Source of the DNA: an uncultured Paracoccaceae bacterium
Lineage (GTDB): Bacteria > Pseudomonadota > Alphaproteobacteria > Rhodobacterales > Rhodobacteraceae
Reading direction: 5' to 3'
DNA length: 64,000 nucleotides
Assembly: GCA_947497185.1 (NCBI GenBank)
Contig: CANMFL010000006.1
Coordinates: 124,001 to 188,000 of the forward strand
The notes under the pieces were generated by a model, which was not told the origin of the DNA, ran no database searches, and saw only the letters and a program-made list of their open reading frames with translations. Position 1 is the first letter of the stretch, and each line of letters starts with the position of its first letter. Below are positions 47,838-57,608 of the stretch, one piece after another. A program made the translations under genes and the position numbers.

Positions 47838-48826
47838 AATTTCGGTGCAGGGCCAAGGGGTAACGGGCCGATGCTCAGGTTGCCGTTCGCGACTGTGATC
47901 GGCAAAGCCAGCCTATCATCGCCTTGCGAAAGCGTTTCACCGATGCTTTGGGCCATGAATTGATACTGTTCGGATATCACGCCCAGCGATTGCGCCGCGG
48001 CCAATATTCCCTTCCAATCGTTGGCAGTGAGCGTGATGGTGCCGTCCGGCATACCCAGCTCGTCGATCGTGAAACTACCATTTCCGGAGATGATAAACGG
48101 GCCCCAAGTGATGCTGAGCGAGCGTAAATCGACGCCACGCAAGTTGGCAGGGTCGGTTTGCCATGCAGACAATGTCAACCGATCAATCGGACGGTCCAAA
48201 GTGACAGCGGCGTCAATCGTCGCGGCATCAATCGTCTCTGGAAGGCGATTGTCAGTTGGCAATTGCCCCAGTATCAACGCGGGCCATGCTATATCCGATG
48301 ACGTGAAGTACGTGTCGTAAGTGTTTGGCGCAGCACTACTTTCACGCATGGCGAGCAAGGCGTCGCTAAGCGAACTAATGGTGCCTTGCTCTAAATTGAA
48401 CTGCAGGCTTTTTGCCTCGGCGGTGATCGCATCAAGCGACAGGCTCGTGTTTGCATTCACGCCAACACTGGCACGCAATCCGTCGCTAGCGATCTCAATT
48501 GGAAGACCATCCAAAACCAAAGACTGCTCGGGGGCGAACGCGATAATCGCATGATTAGGACGGTAAGATAAGGCGAGAACTTGAACAATTTCGGTCATAT
48601 AGCTGATGGATTGATCAGGGGCGATGATGCTGAGATCAGTTGCCGTCGTGTCAAAGCGTGATGGAAAACCACGCGTGTTCAATGCGGAATAGTCGACCGA
48701 CCAGCCGTTATTTTCCAACGTGGTCAACTGGTTTTGTACTGTATTTTTTAGCGCATACGACCCAACGGCCCAGTATCCACTGTAAATCAGCGCGAGGATC
48801 GCCACAAAGTATGTCAAACGCTTCAT
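47834..48826 (-). CDS. DUF2125 domain protein
   Basis: 330 residues. N-terminal signal or anchor (LTYFVAILALIYSGYWAVGSY), then DUF2125 features: LENNGWSVDYSALNTRGFPSRFDTT and later IASDGLRASV and LTLSAWQTDPANLRGVDL. Exported protein of unknown function, common in alphaproteobacteria; the repeated beta structure resembles AsmA/TamB-like folds only loosely. ATG at 48826 with AAAGGG 8 bases ahead; an ORF extension to 48841 is rejected. Confidence 0.85.
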   Translation of the reverse strand: MKRLTYFVAILALIYSGYWAVGSYALKNTVQNQLTTLENNGWSVDYSALNTRGFPSRFDTTATDLSIIAPDQSISYMTEIVQVLALSYRPNHAIIAFAPEQSLVLDGLPIEIASDGLRASVGVNANTSLSLDAITAEAKSLQFNLEQGTISSLSDALLAMRESSAAPNTYDTYFTSSDIAWPALILGQLPTDNRLPETIDAATIDAAVTLDRPIDRLTLSAWQTDPANLRGVDLRSLSITWGPFIISGNGSFTIDELGMPDGTITLTANDWKGILAAAQSLGVISEQYQFMAQSIGETLSQGDDRLALPITVANGNLSIGPLPLGPAPKF

Positions 48827-48890
48827 CACAGACCCTTTCAATGCCAGTCTAATCGGTGTTTACAGGCGCGGATTGAGAAGGACCAGCGGC

Positions 48891-49421
48891 ATGGCATTTT
48901 GGGTATTTGGATACGGATCATTGTTGTGGAATCCAGGGTTTGAACCGGTGGAAAAGGTCCGCGCGACCTTGCCCGGCTATCATCGGTCATTTTGCATGTT
49001 GTCGATCCATCATCGGGGCACGGACGAGGACCCGGGGTTGGTTCTGGCGTTGGACGAGGCGAATGCGACTTGTACTGGACTCGCGTTAAAGGTTCATGAA
49101 GATCAGGCTGATACAGTGCTCGCATATCTGCGCGAACGCGAGCTGGTGTCGTCTGCGTACCTCGAAAAACATGTGACTTTACAGGCGGATGACGGGCGCG
49201 AGATCACGGCGCTCGCCTATGTAATCAATCCAGGGCATGTTCAATATTGCCAGTTCGATCTCGAAAAACAGGCGCAAATGATCGCGGCGGCTGTTGGTGG
49301 CCGAGGTCCGAACACGGAATACTTGTTTAATACGGCCCAATTGTTGGCCGAATTGCATATTCCTGACCCTGATATGGATTGGCTTGTCGCACGGGTGCAG
49401 CAAATCAAAGCGGCTGCATAA
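48891..49421 (+). CDS. ChaC-like gamma-glutamylcyclotransferase
   Basis: 176 residues starting MAFWVFGYGSLLWNPGF. FGYGSL is the substrate loop and YLRERELVSSAY holds the likely catalytic Glu; the family breaks glutathione to 5-oxoproline and Cys-Gly. GAAGGA about 9 bases before the ATG at 48891 decides the start. Distinct from the GGCT-like protein at 12220 in length and sequence. Confidence 0.9.
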   Translation: MAFWVFGYGSLLWNPGFEPVEKVRATLPGYHRSFCMLSIHHRGTDEDPGLVLALDEANATCTGLALKVHEDQADTVLAYLRERELVSSAYLEKHVTLQADDGREITALAYVINPGHVQYCQFDLEKQAQMIAAAVGGRGPNTEYLFNTAQLLAELHIPDPDMDWLVARVQQIKAAA

Positions 49422-49486
49422 AATCGGTTGGTTTCCGTATGGTTCTGACTATGCTTCGCTACAAGATATAGAGCAGCAGAGGCCAA

Positions 49487-50665
49487 ATGCCCGTGTCAGA
49501 TATGACGGAACGCAAACCCACACCGCAATTTTCGCAACCAGTGGGCCAAATCACCACCATGCTCATCGTGCTTGGCCTCGTTGGGGCCGGTTTTTACGTG
49601 GGCCGGGCGCCATTGTTAGCGATCTATCGGTCGAACCCAGTTCTGAACGGAGCGATTTTCGCGGTCTTTGTGATCGGCGTCGTCCTGTGTTTTCGGCAGG
49701 TCGTTCAGTTGATGTATTCTGTGCAATGGATTGAAGGTTTCGCAGCCGAGCGGGCAGGGCACCATTTGACCACCGCACCGTCGCTATTGGCGCCATTGGC
49801 GACGTTGTTACGGTCGCGCGGTGCGCGGTCACAACTGTCGTCGTCGTCTGGTCGCTCGATCTTGGAATCTGTCGGGCAACGCATCGACGAAGTCCGTGAG
49901 ATTACAAGATACATCGGTAACACGCTGATTTTCCTCGGACTTTTGGGCACGTTTTACGGACTTGCAACGACAGTGCCCGCGCTGGTCGAAACCATCAGGT
50001 CGCTCTCGCCGGAAGAAGGTCAAAGCGGCGCCGACATTTTCAGCCGCTTGCAAGCAGGGCTGGAAAGCCAATTAGGCGGCATGGGCACGGCGTTCTCGTC
50101 TTCGCTTTTGGGGCTTGCTGGGTCGTTGATCGTCGGCTTGTTAGAGTTGTTCGCGACGCAAGGGCAGAACCGTTTTTACCAAGAACTTGAAGAGTGGTTA
50201 TCAACGATTACGCGTCTCAGTGTTTCAGCGAACGACGACGGGGATACGACGGGTAGTGGCGCGTTGGCTGGATTTATGGACAACCTTGCGGAGCAGGTGG
50301 AAACGATGTCCGTCATGTTTGCGCAGTCCGATATTAATCGTTCGAATGTTGATGAACGGCTCGAAAAGCTGACCAACGCTGTTGAAACGTTGGCGTTTGG
50401 GCGAACGGCTGAGAGTGATCAATCGGCTTTGTTGCTACGGATCGCAGAGGGGCAGGAACGTCTGATTGGCAGCCTAGAAGCAGGCGGTGTTGATGGCCTT
50501 GATGCCGAAAGTCGTATGCGGTTGCGGTCGATCGATGTGCAATTGCTGCGAATTCTCGAAGAAATGTCCGCAGGTCGACAAGAAACGATGGCCGATATCA
50601 GGTCCGACATTGCGGGTCTTTCACGGACAATAAAAGGGACGCGCGGACGTCCTGCGGCGGAATAA
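49487..50665 (+). CDS. MotA/TolQ/ExbB-type proton channel protein
   Basis: 392 residues. Membrane helices at about 22-40, 52-74, 143-166 and 198-222; the last two (LIFLGLLGTFYGLATTV and MGTAFSSSLLGLAGSLIVGL) match the MotA_ExbB domain core, with threonines and small residues lining the channel. About 170 cytoplasmic, partly coiled-coil residues follow. The next gene, one base downstream, supplies a MotB/ExbD-like single helix with an aspartate. Together they form a candidate 5:2 ion-driven motor. Function unknown; too small a tail and no partner nuclease for Zorya. Confidence 0.85.
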   Translation: MPVSDMTERKPTPQFSQPVGQITTMLIVLGLVGAGFYVGRAPLLAIYRSNPVLNGAIFAVFVIGVVLCFRQVVQLMYSVQWIEGFAAERAGHHLTTAPSLLAPLATLLRSRGARSQLSSSSGRSILESVGQRIDEVREITRYIGNTLIFLGLLGTFYGLATTVPALVETIRSLSPEEGQSGADIFSRLQAGLESQLGGMGTAFSSSLLGLAGSLIVGLLELFATQGQNRFYQELEEWLSTITRLSVSANDDGDTTGSGALAGFMDNLAEQVETMSVMFAQSDINRSNVDERLEKLTNAVETLAFGRTAESDQSALLLRIAEGQERLIGSLEAGGVDGLDAESRMRLRSIDVQLLRILEEMSAGRQETMADIRSDIAGLSRTIKGTRGRPAAE

Positions 50666-50666
50666 C

Positions 50667-52550
50667 ATGGCTTTGTCGCGACGATCTTCCGGACGGTTTC
50701 AAAACGCCATTTGGCCTGGCTTTGTCGATGCGATGACGGGTTTGTTGTTGGTTTTGATGTTCGTGTTAACCATTTTTATGGTGATCCAGTTTGTCTTACG
50801 GGAAACGATTACAGGCCAAGAAAACCAGTTGAATGACCTCTCGACTGAGGTTGCGGCACTTTCGTCTGCACTGGGTCTCGAGGAATCCAGAAACGCTGAT
50901 TTATCGCGGAATTTGGATAACGCGAACGCGGAGATTTCTAATCAAGGAAACCAAATTGTAACGCTTTTGACTGAGCGCGAGGCGCAGATTGTTGCGTTGG
51001 ACGAGGCGCAAAGCGAAATTACGTCATTCGAGGCGCAGGTCGCTGGATTACTGGCGGATCGCAGCGCCGCAAATCAGCAAATTGCGGGGCTCGAAGCTGA
51101 ACAATCGCGGTTAACGACGCAGGCAGAAACGTTAAATCTTGCCTTGGCCCAAGCCCGTACAGAGGTTGATGCGCAGGCGGAAACAGCACGTTTGGCCGCC
51201 GCGCAGGCCGATGCGTTGCAGGCGTTGGTTGATGATCTTGAGACAACAGCACAGGCGGATGCAGGGCGAATTGCGGCGCTTCAGAGCGAAAATAACACGC
51301 AAACTGAACAGCTTAGCGCATTGGAAGCCCAACAGTTGTCTGAGGCTGCAGCGGCGGAAGCGTTGCGCGCTAGGCTTGCGAATGCTGATACCGAGTTGAC
51401 GGCGATGACGCTGGCGCTCGAAGAAAAGCGGCAGGAGGCGGAAGAAACGTTAACCTTGCTCGCTGCGGCAGATGCCGCCCGCGATGATCTGAATGCAGAA
51501 TTGGCCGCGTTATTTTTGGCGAAACAATCTGTAGAAGCGGAACTCGCGACTATCGAAGAAACACAGGTTTCCGGCGCGATTAGGCGTGAAACGTTACAGG
51601 ATCAATTGGCAAATGCGGTTGTCGAGAACGAACGATTAACGGCAGAGTTGGCCGCGTTAAGGCAGTCAGAAGGCGCCACTGCAACGGAAAATGCGGACCT
51701 CGAAGCGCAGTTAGCGCAGGCCCTGGCTGCAGCCAATGCCGCAGAGGTTCAGTCGGATAAGGCTGAACAAAATGCCGCGCTGCTTGCCGTTGCGAACGAT
51801 GCGTTGTCGCAAGAACAGGCGCTTTCGGCAGAAAGCCAGAGACAGGTTGCATTGTTGAACGCGCAGATTACGCAGCTGCGTCAACAGGTTGGGACATTGC
51901 AAAGCCTTTTGAACCTCGCCGAAGATCAAGACACCGAAGCGAATATTCAAATTGAGGCGCTTGGTGCGCAGCTCAATACCGCTCTTGCACGGGTCGCCGC
52001 CGAAGAACGCCGTGCGCGTGCGCTCGAAGAAGCCGAAGCGGATCGGCTTGCGTTGGAAGCGGCGCGACTAACTGAGGAGGCTCAGAACTTAGAACGGTTC
52101 CGGTCAGATTTCTTTGGTCAGCTGCGTGAAGTTTTGGAAGGCCAAGACCGCGTGCGTATCGAAGGCGATCGGTTTGTTTTCTCGTCAGAGGTTTTATTTC
52201 AGCCGGGGCAGGCGGAATTGTCAGAGTTGGGTCGCGCGGAAATTGCCAATATTGCCAGTATCCTGCGCGATATCGCGGATGATATTCCTGACGGGATCGA
52301 TTGGGTCATTCGCGTTGACGGGCACACGGACGACATCCCGCTTGGCGGAAGTGGGCGCTACCGCGACAATTGGGAGTTGAGCCAAGCACGGGCGCTGTCG
52401 GTCGTGCGCTATATGACCGACTTCCTTGGCATTGCGCCGGAAAGATTAGCCGCAAATGGTTTTGGACAATTCCAGCCGATCAATACAGCCAACACTGCCG
52501 AAGCACGGGCGCAAAATCGGCGTATCGAGCTCAAGCTGACAGAGCGTTAA
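50667..52550 (+). CDS. OmpA-like peptidoglycan-binding protein with MotB-like helix and long coiled coil
   Basis: 627 residues. Cytoplasmic basic start, membrane helix about 18-42 beginning FVDAMTGLLLVLMFVLTI with D21 in the place of the proton-carrying Asp of MotB/ExbD; coiled coil rich in A, E, Q and L at about 48-480; OmpA/MotB domain at about 495-627 (VDGHTDDIPLGGSG, LSQARALSVVRYM, NRRIELKL), which binds diaminopimelate in peptidoglycan. It is paired with the ExbB/MotA-like gene by one base. Its TAA shares TTAA with the M23 gene. The coiled coil could span the periplasm to reach the wall. Confidence 0.88.
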   Translation: MALSRRSSGRFQNAIWPGFVDAMTGLLLVLMFVLTIFMVIQFVLRETITGQENQLNDLSTEVAALSSALGLEESRNADLSRNLDNANAEISNQGNQIVTLLTEREAQIVALDEAQSEITSFEAQVAGLLADRSAANQQIAGLEAEQSRLTTQAETLNLALAQARTEVDAQAETARLAAAQADALQALVDDLETTAQADAGRIAALQSENNTQTEQLSALEAQQLSEAAAAEALRARLANADTELTAMTLALEEKRQEAEETLTLLAAADAARDDLNAELAALFLAKQSVEAELATIEETQVSGAIRRETLQDQLANAVVENERLTAELAALRQSEGATATENADLEAQLAQALAAANAAEVQSDKAEQNAALLAVANDALSQEQALSAESQRQVALLNAQITQLRQQVGTLQSLLNLAEDQDTEANIQIEALGAQLNTALARVAAEERRARALEEAEADRLALEAARLTEEAQNLERFRSDFFGQLREVLEGQDRVRIEGDRFVFSSEVLFQPGQAELSELGRAEIANIASILRDIADDIPDGIDWVIRVDGHTDDIPLGGSGRYRDNWELSQARALSVVRYMTDFLGIAPERLAANGFGQFQPINTANTAEARAQNRRIELKLTER

Positions 52551-53509
52551 TGTAGTGTGACCGCCGCCGTCGTAGTGTCGAGGATTTCATCGCCTCGAAT
52601 GAACGCGATTGATCCGGTATAGGCACCTGCAGGCCAGCCAGATCGCGGCGATTTGCGTCCTGTTGCACGGAAAAGTTGTGACTGGTTGCGGTCTAACACG
52701 ACTGTTTGATCAATGACTTCGCCATCTGGACCGTTGATCGTCAACGTGATTTCGTCGCCGATTTGACCGCCAAAGATGTAGCCCCACACAACTAGATTGT
52801 CTGATGGTCTAAGAGTTTCAGCGTTGGCAGTCCCTGCTTTCACGTCCGCATATTCAGGGATTGTGGGCGCGAAGCCCGCTGTGATTATGCCGCCGGCGGG
52901 CGCGTCGATCGCGTCGCTCCAGAGCGTATTGTCTGAGGGTGCGTCACATGTGATCGCGCCATCTGGATCAAATGGGTCGACGATGTTTCCATTGTGTCGA
53001 ACGGAGAGGTGCAGGTGCGGGAATTGGGTTTGTCCGGACAGCCCAACTCGTCCCAACACTGTGTCGATTGCTACGGTGTCGCCGGTTTCGACTGCGATAG
53101 ATCCGTTTGCGAGGTGGCAATATTGTGTTTCCCAGCCGTTGCCGTGGCTGACAACAACGCCGTTTGCGCATTCTTTTTCAGTGACATCGGGTGCGTTGGG
53201 GCTGATCTGCAAGATGTCGGTCATACCATCCCGTATACCGCGTACCGTTCCGGGGGCCGCTGCGACGACATTCACGCCCGCGGCTTGTGCAGCGAGCGAC
53301 GGTAGCGCAAAGTCGGTTCCTTTGTGCCCATCATAAGTTAACAAACCGCAAGCAAAGTCCGACGCGCCGGACGTCGGATCATGATCAACGGTCTGTTGGA
53401 TATGGCAGGTGTCGCCAAGCGTGCAGTCAATCGGCAAGGCCAACGGAATATCCCCCGCCGCAGACGTTGCAGCGAGGGATGTTAGTAGTGTCGCCCAAAA
53501 GGCCCGCAT
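52547..53509 (-). CDS. M23-family peptidoglycan endopeptidase-like protein
   Basis: 320 residues. Signal peptide about 1-19 (ATLLTSLAATSAAG), then an M23 domain with H62xxxD66 (GHKGTDFALP), H132 and HLH at 165-167: all zinc and catalytic residues are present, so it is likely active. A C-terminal beta domain (about 200-320) follows. Placed one base after clpA on the same strand and converging on the OmpA-like gene. A wall-cleaving role is inferred from family. Confidence 0.9.
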   Translation of the reverse strand: MRAFWATLLTSLAATSAAGDIPLALPIDCTLGDTCHIQQTVDHDPTSGASDFACGLLTYDGHKGTDFALPSLAAQAAGVNVVAAAPGTVRGIRDGMTDILQISPNAPDVTEKECANGVVVSHGNGWETQYCHLANGSIAVETGDTVAIDTVLGRVGLSGQTQFPHLHLSVRHNGNIVDPFDPDGAITCDAPSDNTLWSDAIDAPAGGIITAGFAPTIPEYADVKAGTANAETLRPSDNLVVWGYIFGGQIGDEITLTINGPDGEVIDQTVVLDRNQSQLFRATGRKSPRSGWPAGAYTGSIAFIRGDEILDTTTAAVTLH

Positions 53510-53510
53510 A

Positions 53511-55832
53511 TCAATCAGCGGTTAACAGTGGTGGACGATCACCGGAGCCTGCGATTTTGCCCTGTTCCGGTTCCACGTATTTCAGGTCCAGTTTGCCGTT
53601 TTTCACGCCAACCTTAACCAAACCACCTTTTGTCAGCTTGCCGAAAAGCAATTCTTCGGCGAGTGGTTTCTTGATGTGCTCTTGGATCACGCGCGATAGC
53701 GGGCGTGCGCCCATTTTCGGGTCATAACCTTTGTCAGCAAGCCAATCGGCAGCCGCATTGGTCAGTTCGATATGCACGTTCCGGTCGATTAGTTGTGCCT
53801 CAAGCTGAAGCACGAATTTCTCGACGACACGCAAGATCACAGGTTTCGGCAGAGCGCCAAAGCTGATGATCGCGTCAAGACGGTTCCGGAATTCCGGCGT
53901 GAATGTCCGTTCAATCGCAGCGGTGTCTTCACCTTCGCGGCTTTCACGGCCAAAGCCCATCGCGTTTTTCGACATCTCGGATGCACCAGCATTGGACGTC
54001 ATGATCAGGATCACATTGCGGAAATCTGTCGTCCGGCCGTTATGGTCGGTCAATTTCCCGTGGTCCATCACCTGCAACAGAATGTTGTAGACGTCTGGGT
54101 GCGCTTTTTCCATTTCGTCAAGCAACAGCACGCAATGCGGGTTTTGATCGACGCCGTCGGTTAACATGCCACCTTGGTCAAATCCAACGTAGCCCGGAGG
54201 GGCACCGATCAGACGCGAAACCGCGTGTTTTTCCATGTATTCGGACATGTCGAAACGCAGCATTTCCACACCGAGTGTATCGGCAAGCTGCTTTGCGACC
54301 TCGGTTTTACCCACACCAGTTGGCCCTGCGAACAGGTAGTTGCCGATTGGCTTTTCAGGCTCGCGCAGACCCGCACGGGCGAGTTTGATCGCGGAAGCGA
54401 GGGCGCTAATGGCCTCGTCCTGACCAAACACAACGCGTTTCAGCGATTTTTCGAGGTCTTTGAGAACCTCTGCGTCGTCCTTTGTCACGTTCTTTGGCGG
54501 AATGCGGGCGATTTTAGCAACAACCGCTTCGATTTCCTTAACGCCGATAGTCTTGCGACGTTTCGATTCCGCAACGAGATGTTGTGCGGCGCCTGCTTCG
54601 TCAATCACGTCGATTGCCTTGTCGGGCAACTTGCGGTCGTTGATATAGCGTGCGGCAAGCTCCACAGCGGTGCGGATCGCATCGGCAGTGTATTTGATCG
54701 AATGGTGCTCTTCAAAGTGCGGTTTCAAGCCGCGCAGGATTTTAACCGCATCCTCAACCGAAGGCTCGTTCACGTCGATTTTCTGGAAACGACGGGCAAG
54801 CGCGCGGTCTTTCTCAAAGTGCTGACGGAATTCTTTGTAAGTGGTCGAGCCCATGCAGCGCAGTTTGCCGCCCTGCAAGGCAGGCTTCAGTAGGTTGGAC
54901 GCGTCCATTGCACCACCGGACGTGGCACCAGCCCCGATCACAGTGTGAATTTCGTCAATGAAAAGAACCGCATCGGGGTGGTCTTCCATTTCGGTCATCA
55001 CGGCTTTGAGGCGTTCTTCGAAATCGCCGCGATAGCGTGTGCCTGCAAGCAAAGCGCCCATATCAAGCGAGTAAATCGTCGCATTGGACAGCACTTCTGG
55101 TGTGTCGTTGTTCACGATTTTGAAGGCGAGACCTTCGGCAATCGCTGTTTTACCAACGCCTGGATCGCCCACCAAAAGCGGGTTGTTTTTACGGCGGCGG
55201 CATAGCACTTGGATGCAGCGTTCGACTTCTTGCGCGCGACCGATCAGCGGATCAACGTCGCCTTTGGCAGCTTTTGCATTCAAATCGACGCAGTATTTGG
55301 CCAATGCTGATTTTTCGTCTTCAGCCTCGCCTGCGTCAACGGTTTCCGCGTCAGGCGATCCTGAAATCGGGCGGCTTTCGCCAAATGCAGGGTCTTTTGC
55401 GACACCATGCGCGATAAAGTTTACCGCATCGTAACGTGTCATGTCCTGTTCTTGCAGGAAGTAGGCGGCATTGCTTTCGCGTTCTGCAAAGATCGCGACG
55501 AGTACATTCGCACCGGTCACTTCGGTGCGACCAGACGATTGCACATGGATCGCGGCACGTTGAATAACGCGTTGGAACGCAGCGGTTGGCACTGCCTCGG
55601 ACCCATCAACATCAGTGATCAGGTTCGACAGATCATCGTCGATAAAATCTTCGAGGTCTTTCTTCAGCTCATCAAGGTTGACCGCACAAGCCTGCATCAC
55701 GCGGGCCGCGTCTGGTTCATCAATCAAGGCCAATAAAAGATGTTCAAGCGTCGCCAATTCATGCTTTCGGGCGTTGGCAAGCGCCAAGGCACCGTGAATG
55801 GACTGCTCAAGTGTCGTTGAAAAAGATGGCAC
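53511..55832 (-). CDS. clpA: ATP-dependent Clp protease ATP-binding subunit ClpA
   Basis: AAA+ unfoldase that feeds ClpP. 773 residues: N-domain about 1-145 (two Clp_N repeats), D1 Walker A GDPGVGKTA, D2 Walker A GPTGVGKTE, D2 sensor region FTPEFRNRLD. The ClpP-docking loop reads MGFGRESREGED, a variant of the IGL/IGF loop. The adaptor gene clpS, adjacent in E. coli, is not here. TTTTAAAAGGAGC precedes the ATG. The M23 gene starts one base after the clpA stop. Confidence 0.96.
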   Translation of the reverse strand: MPSFSTTLEQSIHGALALANARKHELATLEHLLLALIDEPDAARVMQACAVNLDELKKDLEDFIDDDLSNLITDVDGSEAVPTAAFQRVIQRAAIHVQSSGRTEVTGANVLVAIFAERESNAAYFLQEQDMTRYDAVNFIAHGVAKDPAFGESRPISGSPDAETVDAGEAEDEKSALAKYCVDLNAKAAKGDVDPLIGRAQEVERCIQVLCRRRKNNPLLVGDPGVGKTAIAEGLAFKIVNNDTPEVLSNATIYSLDMGALLAGTRYRGDFEERLKAVMTEMEDHPDAVLFIDEIHTVIGAGATSGGAMDASNLLKPALQGGKLRCMGSTTYKEFRQHFEKDRALARRFQKIDVNEPSVEDAVKILRGLKPHFEEHHSIKYTADAIRTAVELAARYINDRKLPDKAIDVIDEAGAAQHLVAESKRRKTIGVKEIEAVVAKIARIPPKNVTKDDAEVLKDLEKSLKRVVFGQDEAISALASAIKLARAGLREPEKPIGNYLFAGPTGVGKTEVAKQLADTLGVEMLRFDMSEYMEKHAVSRLIGAPPGYVGFDQGGMLTDGVDQNPHCVLLLDEMEKAHPDVYNILLQVMDHGKLTDHNGRTTDFRNVILIMTSNAGASEMSKNAMGFGRESREGEDTAAIERTFTPEFRNRLDAIISFGALPKPVILRVVEKFVLQLEAQLIDRNVHIELTNAAADWLADKGYDPKMGARPLSRVIQEHIKKPLAEELLFGKLTKGGLVKVGVKNGKLDLKYVEPEQGKIAGSGDRPPLLTAD

Positions 55833-56007
55833 GTTTGGTGCTCCTTTTAATCGGGGGTCAATCTCGGGTTAGATCAACCGTGGCCTCTTATCCTTAAGGT
55901 CTGGTGTCGAAGCCAAACCTTCAAGGTATTTTTTTCGAATATCGCTCACTTTTTAGTATTAAGTGGGATGTTCGTTTCGATTTCGGGGGCGGCTGCCCGG
56001 TTTTCGG

Positions 56008-56775
56008 TCAGAACTTGTCTTTGCGTGAACGAATTTCGGCAAAGACGGCGCAGTCGGATGCGGATTGCATCCCGATGGTTGTTTTGAGTGCCGGATCATC
56101 AGCACGCAGAAAGGGGTTGGTTTGTTTTTCGAGCCCGAGGGTGGACGGGACGGTTGGCTGGTTGGCGGCGCGGGCGGTTGTGATCGCCTTGATACGAGAC
56201 ATAAGGTGCGGATTGTCCGGTTCAATAGTGGCCGCAAATTTTGCGTTAGTGGCGGTGTATTCGTGGCCGGAACAAATCACAGTGTTGTCGGGCAGGGCGC
56301 GTAGTTTCAGCATGCTTTCCCACATTTGTTCTGGCCTGCCTTCGAACAGGCGTCCGCATCCGAGCGCCATCAGGCTGTCTGCGGTGAACGCATGGCCAAT
56401 CGTTGGCATATAGGCTGCGATGTGACCGATTGTGTGGCCCGACACGTCGATGATCTGCGCCGGTTCGCCACATAATGTAATTGTATCGCCTTCACTCACG
56501 GCTTGGGTCAGGGGCGGTAGGCGGTGTTGATCTGCAGCAGCACCAATGATCTGCGCATCATCCGCCAGATCAAGTGCGTCTAGTCCCATGACGTGATCGT
56601 CGTGGTGGTGTGTTAATAACACGGTTTTGATCGTCCAGCCACGGTCCTGCACAAGTGCATTTATCGGTGCGGCCTCTGGCACATCAACGACAGCAGCCTC
56701 GCCTGTGTCCGAATTTCCGATCACAAAGGCGTAGTTGTCGGATAGGCAAGGCACGGTGATGACGTCGATGGGCAT
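56008..56775 (-). CDS. gloB: Hydroxyacylglutathione hydrolase (glyoxalase II)
   Basis: Hydrolyses S-D-lactoylglutathione in methylglyoxal detoxification. 255 residues, the family length, from ATG 56775 (MPIDVITVPCLSDNYAFVI); an ATG at 56793 is possible. Metallo-beta-lactamase fold with THHHDDH (metal site), H in GHTIGH, the second-metal Asp in FTADSL, and CSGHEYT. The C-terminal substrate-binding tail ends in IRSRKDKF. Divergent from the methyltransferase gene. Confidence 0.95.
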   Translation of the reverse strand: MPIDVITVPCLSDNYAFVIGNSDTGEAAVVDVPEAAPINALVQDRGWTIKTVLLTHHHDDHVMGLDALDLADDAQIIGAAADQHRLPPLTQAVSEGDTITLCGEPAQIIDVSGHTIGHIAAYMPTIGHAFTADSLMALGCGRLFEGRPEQMWESMLKLRALPDNTVICSGHEYTATNAKFAATIEPDNPHLMSRIKAITTARAANQPTVPSTLGLEKQTNPFLRADDPALKTTIGMQSASDCAVFAEIRSRKDKF

Positions 56776-56837
56776 GGTAAAATGCGCTTTCATAGTTATG
56801 GTTGCGTTCAGAGTGACCCAAACGACTGGCCCCTGCA

Positions 56838-57608
56838 ATGCATCTCGACGTTCTTGATCTGCGAAACTTTTATTACCGCAGCGCGCTGGGGCGTGGTGCG
56901 CAAAAGGTGATCCGCGATCAGCTGGTTGCATGGTGGCCGAACGTAAAGGGGCACACGGTTGCGGGTTTTGGCTTTGCCGTGCCGTTGCTGCGTCCGTTTT
57001 TGCCGCAAGCGCGACGCGTCATTGGGTTGATGCCGGGTCCGCAGGGCGTGATGCCTTGGCCTGCGGGCCAACCGAATGTCTCTGTTCTGTGCCACGATAC
57101 GCTGTGGCCGATTGAAACAGGCGTCATTGACCGTCTGGTTTTGATGCACGGGCTGGAAACATCCGAAAATCCGACCGCATTGCTAGATGAATGCTGGCGG
57201 GTGCTTGGGCCGGGGGGCAGGGCGGTTTTCGTCGTGCCTAACCGTGCAGGCATCTGGTCACGGTCGGATAATACGCCGTTTGGTTACGGGCGACCTTATT
57301 CGATGAGCCAGCTAGAGGCGCAATTGCGCAAGCATCGGTTTGTCACGGAACGGTCGTTGTCGACACTGTATCAACCGCCGTCGTCAAAACGGGTTTGGCG
57401 CAAGTTTGCGGGATCGTTCGAGAAGATCGGCCACCATATCCCGATTTTCTCAACAGGTGGTGTGCTGATTATCGAAGTGTCCAAGCAAGTGGCAACACCA
57501 ACACGACCGGGAATCTCGGACGCGGTGCGGCGCCCGTTGAAAGTTCTTGAAGGGATGACGGCCCCGAAACCAAAGCCCGAGACCGCCAGAACCCGCGAAA
57601 GCAGTTAA
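56838..57608 (+). CDS. SAM-dependent methyltransferase-like protein
   Basis: 256 residues of the class I methyltransferase fold: motif I is degenerate ([15 protein letters not shown]), the acidic/hydrophobic strand [16 protein letters not shown] is typical of Methyltransf_11, and [23 protein letters not shown] is the classic late motif. Cytoplasmic. In Rhodobacteraceae it commonly sits next to gloB. Substrate unknown. Its TAA overlaps the opposing gene's TAA (57605-57608). Confidence 0.85.
   Translation: MHLDVLDLRNFYYRSALGRGAQKVIRDQLVAWWPNVKGHTVAGFGFAVPLLRPFLPQARRVIGLMPGPQGVMPWPAGQPNVSVLCHDTLWPIETGVIDRLVLMHGLETSENPTALLDECWRVLGPGGRAVFVVPNRAGIWSRSDNTPFGYGRPYSMSQLEAQLRKHRFVTERSLSTLYQPPSSKRVWRKFAGSFEKIGHHIPIFSTGGVLIIEVSKQVATPTRPGISDAVRRPLKVLEGMTAPKPKPETARTRESS

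Noticed and set aside
49487..52550. Zorya-type anti-phage system
   Set aside because: ZorA/ZorB-like halves could be argued, but the MotA-like tail is short and no ZorC, ZorD or ZorE gene is nearby; neighbours are housekeeping genes.
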